This document shows, piece after piece, positions 14,522-16,746 of a stretch of 16,746 nt of DNA. A model generated the notes under the pieces. That model had not been told where the DNA came from, did no database searches, and saw only the letters and a list, made by a program, of their open reading frames with translations. This stretch comes from Bacillota bacterium (GTDB lineage: Bacteria > Bacillota_I > Bacilli_A > Acholeplasmatales > Acholeplasmataceae). How positions within the stretch are numbered: the stretch's first letter is position 1; the number at the start of each line of letters is the position of its first letter. A program made the translations under genes and the position numbers. The DNA lies in assembly GCA_030830185.1 (NCBI GenBank), contig JAURNN010000029.1, positions 1-16,746 of the forward strand, read 5' to 3'.

Positions 14522-15102
14522 TTAAATTATATATGGATGTGTCAACAAATGTTATGTATATCGCTTTATCAAAAGATAATACACTACTAGATTTTTCTGT
14601 CCGTCATGGTAAAAGAGATCATGCAAAATACTTAGTTGATCGCATTCATCTAATACTTGAAAAAAATAAACTTCGTTTAGAGGATGTTAATGAAATAATT
14701 GTAGGAGAAGGACCAGGATCTTATACTGGTATTAGAATTGCTGTTACTGTTGGAAAAACTCTTGCCTATGCTAAAAAAATTGATTTATATCGTGTTTCAA
14801 GTTTAATATTTATGTCCTCTGGCTTTGAAGGTCTTACTTGTGTCATACATGATGCGAGAAGAGGTTTTGTTTTTGCATCTATATATAAAGATGGTGACGT
14901 GTTTCTAAATAGTAAATATATTCTTTTAGAAGAATTAGAAAAACATGCACATTATAAATATGCAAACTTAATTACACTAGATGAAGAAACTTATAAAGTT
15001 GAACTTTCTAAAATTGATTTACATAGAAAGTTAGTTGTTGATGTTCATTTATTTGAACCAAACTATTCACGATTAACTGAGGCAGAAGAAAATGCAAGTT
15101 AG
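14518..15102 (+). CDS. tsaB: tRNA t6A biosynthesis protein TsaB
   Basis: TsaB is the inactive paralogue and partner of TsaD; the heterodimer, with TsaE, transfers threonylcarbamoyl to tRNA A37. Started at ATG 14518 the protein is 194 aa: MIKLYMDVSTNVMYIALS, the signature GEGPGSYTGIRI (63-74) and DARRGFVFASIY (112-123). Bacterial TsaB is often about 230 aa, and the C-terminal part here is short, as in other small-genome TsaBs. The open frame reaches back to ATG 14479, but 14518 has GGAG (14506-14509) 8 nt upstream, forms the 4-base ATGA overlap with tsaE, and gives the normal N-terminus. rimI follows with an 11-base overlap. Confidence 0.92.
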   Translation: MIKLYMDVSTNVMYIALSKDNTLLDFSVRHGKRDHAKYLVDRIHLILEKNKLRLEDVNEIIVGEGPGSYTGIRIAVTVGKTLAYAKKIDLYRVSSLIFMSSGFEGLTCVIHDARRGFVFASIYKDGDVFLNSKYILLEELEKHAHYKYANLITLDEETYKVELSKIDLHRKLVVDVHLFEPNYSRLTEAEENAS

Positions 15103-15544
15103 AAAAGCTAAAGATATTGATGCTGAAATCATTTCATCTATTGAACAAAGTGCTCTGAATGAATCGTTAGGGATTCCATTTTTAAGACAAGAGTTACTCA
15201 CGAATCCATTTGCTAACTATTATATTGTTGAAAAAAACGAAGTTGGCATTGGTTATATTGGTGTTCGAGTAGTTGATGATCATGGCGAAATTATGAATTT
15301 TGCTGTTTATAAAGAAAAACAAAGACAAGGATATGGCACCTTTCTTTTTGAATATGTATTAAAAGAAATGCTTTCACTCGGTGTTACCAGTATGTCTTTA
15401 GAAGTTAGAAGAAGTAATGCAAAAGCAATAAAGTTTTATGAAAAATATGGATTTACTAAGTCTTACTTAAGACCAAACTACTACAGTGATGAAGATGCAG
15501 TCGTTTATATAAAGGAATTTAATCATGATTATATTAGCGATTGA
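15092..15544 (+). CDS. rimI: RimI-like GNAT N-acetyltransferase
   Basis: GNAT acetyltransferase of 150 aa. Acetyl-CoA binding motif A is MNFAVYKEKQRQGYGTFLFE (68-87), with the RQGYG pyrophosphate loop (78-82). Motif B is LEVRRSNAKAIKFYEKYGF (103-121), and the C-terminal NYYSDEDAVVYI (129-140) is typical of RimI. RimI acetylates the N-terminal Ala of ribosomal protein S18 in enterobacteria; in Firmicutes rimI is regularly found between tsaB and tsaD, as here. The true substrate in this organism is unknown. It overlaps tsaB by 11 bases and tsaD by 20, and carries the tsaD ribosome binding site within its coding sequence. Confidence 0.9.
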   Translation: MQVRKAKDIDAEIISSIEQSALNESLGIPFLRQELLTNPFANYYIVEKNEVGIGYIGVRVVDDHGEIMNFAVYKEKQRQGYGTFLFEYVLKEMLSLGVTSMSLEVRRSNAKAIKFYEKYGFTKSYLRPNYYSDEDAVVYIKEFNHDYISD

Positions 15545-16511
15545 AAGTAGTTGTGACGAAACAAGTGTTGCGATCTTAAAAGGCGAAAGAGAAATCTTAG
15601 CACACGTTCTCGTTTCTCAAATCGATATTTTTAAATCATTTGGTGGTGTTGTTCCGGAAATGGCATCAAGAAACCATGTTTCAGTCATTACAAAACTCAT
15701 AGATGAAGCATTAAATCAAGCAAATATTCAACCAAGTGAACTTTCATTTGTTGCAGTTACTAAAGGTCCGGGATTAATTGGATCTTTATTAGTAGGTATT
15801 AATGCAGCAACTGCATTTGCTTATGCACATCACATACCCGTGATTGGCGTTAATCATTTAGCGGGTCATATTTATTCCGCGAATTTAGTTCAACCATTTG
15901 AATTTCCACTTCTTGCTTTGTTAGTTTCTGGAGGACACACGGAGCTCATTTATATGCACGATCATATGTCATTTAAAATTATCGGAGAAACGCTAGACGA
16001 TGCCGTTGGAGAAGCCTATGATAAAGTTGCTAAAATGTTAGGGTTAGGTTATCCTGGTGGACCTTTAATAGACCAAAAAGCATTTCTTGGTAAAGACACA
16101 TACCAATTGCCTAGACCTAAACTTGAATCTCATGGTCTCAATTTTAGTTTTTCAGGACTTAAAAGTGCCGTTGCAAATATCGTAGGAAAAGAACGAGAAA
16201 AGATTGATGTAAACAACATGTGTACCTCATTTCAGTCAGCAGTCATGGATGTAATACAATATAAATTAGAAAAAACCTACGAAACATATGATGTTAAACA
16301 AACCATTATTGTCGGCGGTGTTGCTGCAAATAAAGGCTTAAGAATGATGCTTGAAAAACAATTTTCATCCAAAAACATCATTGTTCCACCATTAAATTAT
16401 TGTACGGATAATGCAGTTATGATCGCTGCTGCCGCTTATCATCAATACAGATTAAATCCTAATTTTAAAGATTATATTTTAGGTGGTCAAGCAAATCTTT
16501 CTCTTGATTAA
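15525..16511 (+). CDS. tsaD: tRNA N6-adenosine threonylcarbamoyltransferase TsaD
   Basis: TsaD is the catalytic subunit that transfers the threonylcarbamoyl group from TC-AMP to A37 of tRNA. At 328 aa it is normal. The ASKHA fold shows IESSCDETSVAIL (6-18), the metal ligands in VNHLAGH (His111 and His115) and NYCTDN (Asp295), LLVSGGHTEL (132-141), LDDAVGEAYDKVAKMLGL (157-174) with YPGGPLID, NFSFSGLKSAV (206-216) and VGGVAANKGLR (263-273). The catalytic residues appear intact. The start lies 20 bases inside rimI with AAAGGA (15511-15516) upstream. The product makes a full set with TsaB and TsaE; TsaC/YwlC, which makes TC-AMP, is not in this window. Confidence 0.96.
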   Translation: MIILAIESSCDETSVAILKGEREILAHVLVSQIDIFKSFGGVVPEMASRNHVSVITKLIDEALNQANIQPSELSFVAVTKGPGLIGSLLVGINAATAFAYAHHIPVIGVNHLAGHIYSANLVQPFEFPLLALLVSGGHTELIYMHDHMSFKIIGETLDDAVGEAYDKVAKMLGLGYPGGPLIDQKAFLGKDTYQLPRPKLESHGLNFSFSGLKSAVANIVGKEREKIDVNNMCTSFQSAVMDVIQYKLEKTYETYDVKQTIIVGGVAANKGLRMMLEKQFSSKNIIVPPLNYCTDNAVMIAAAAYHQYRLNPNFKDYILGGQANLSLD

Positions 16512-16520
16512 GGAGATTTC

Positions 16521-16746
16521 ATGTTTTTCTTAATTAAACTTTTGGTTAAATACATCCTTATCCCTATTTTTATTACACTATTGATTCCAATAATCATTCT
16601 TTTGTTTATGTACCAACCGCTAGATTTTTATTATCAAGATAAAGAATTAGAACAAGCCTCTTTAAATGAAATCTTAGAAGATGGATTGAATACATTTACA
16701 GATAGTGAAGCGAATTCTTTATCATTTTCATTACATGAAGATGAAG
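16521..16746 (+). CDS. Membrane-anchored protein, unknown, cut off at window end
   Basis: Only the first 75 codons are visible. AAGGAG (16510-16515), 5 nt before the ATG, gives a firm start 9 bp after the tsaD stop. The N-terminus MFFLIKLLVKYILIPIFITL is strongly hydrophobic through about residue 33 (one long or two close membrane segments, no lipobox). An acidic soluble region follows with YYQDKELEQASLNEILEDGL. I recognise no family. Its spacing suggests co-transcription with the tsa genes. Confidence 0.75.
   Translation, partial: MFFLIKLLVKYILIPIFITLLIPIIILLFMYQPLDFYYQDKELEQASLNEILEDGLNTFTDSEANSLSFSLHEDE

Noticed and set aside
1..16746. CRISPR arrays, insertion sequences, prophage, tRNA or rRNA genes, riboswitches
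   Set aside because: No direct-repeat arrays, transposase frames or structural RNA motifs were seen; intergenic gaps are too short (at most about 107 bp) and are taken up by promoters and terminators.

Overview
The window is AT-rich, gene-dense, low-GC Gram-positive chromosome. It fits an Acholeplasma-type or Izemoplasma-type Mollicute. UGA acts as a stop: it ends ftsH, tilS, cdaA, pgi and tsaE at the expected family lengths, and tryptophans are UGG. That argues against a Mycoplasma or Spiroplasma with code 4. The species assignment is inference from gene order and composition. No tRNA, rRNA, CRISPR array, insertion sequence or phage gene was seen, and no gene-free stretch exceeds 300 bp.

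Layout. (1) Bases 1-3931, minus strand: tilS, hpt, ftsH and an RqcP-like S4 gene, a tightly overlapping run like the tilS-hprT-ftsH cluster of Bacillus. ftsH is broken by a one-base frameshift between its AAA and peptidase domains. (2) Bases 3997-7786: maf(+) and hslO(-) converge, with both stop codons in the loop of a shared hairpin. hslO and dusB(+) diverge. dusB and hflX(-) converge on a bidirectional terminator. (3) Bases 7893-11503, plus strand: cdaA (c-di-AMP synthase), an unrecorded 53-residue membrane protein, a membrane PAS protein with a degenerate GGDEF domain, 5-formyl-THF cyclo-ligase, yutD and a NifU-C scaffold, closed by a terminator. (4) Bases 11539-12421: degV alone, with its own promoter and terminator. 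(5) From 12447 to the end: an S1 RNA-binding protein, pgi, then the t6A tRNA-modification set tsaE-tsaB-rimI-tsaD, and the start of an unidentified membrane protein.

How the genes fit together. Most are housekeeping: tRNA modification (tilS, dusB, tsaE/B/D), ribosome and translation quality control (rqcP, hflX, S1, rimI), protein quality control (ftsH, hslO), nucleotide salvage and clean-up (hpt, maf), glycolysis (pgi), folate and Fe-S metabolism, and second-messenger signalling (cdaA). The least known part is the cdaA neighbourhood: the small membrane ORF and the PAS/degenerate-GGDEF protein sit where cdaR and glmM lie in Bacillus.

Regulation is legible. Eight probable promoters are visible, seven of them with an extended -10 (TGnTATAAT or TGnTACAAT). 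The inferred start sites give very short leaders. tilS and hflX look leaderless; maf, hslO, dusB and the S1 gene have leaders of about 9-11 nt with the Shine-Dalgarno at the 5' end. Two divergent pairs (tilS/maf and hslO/dusB) have almost identical interlocked geometry.
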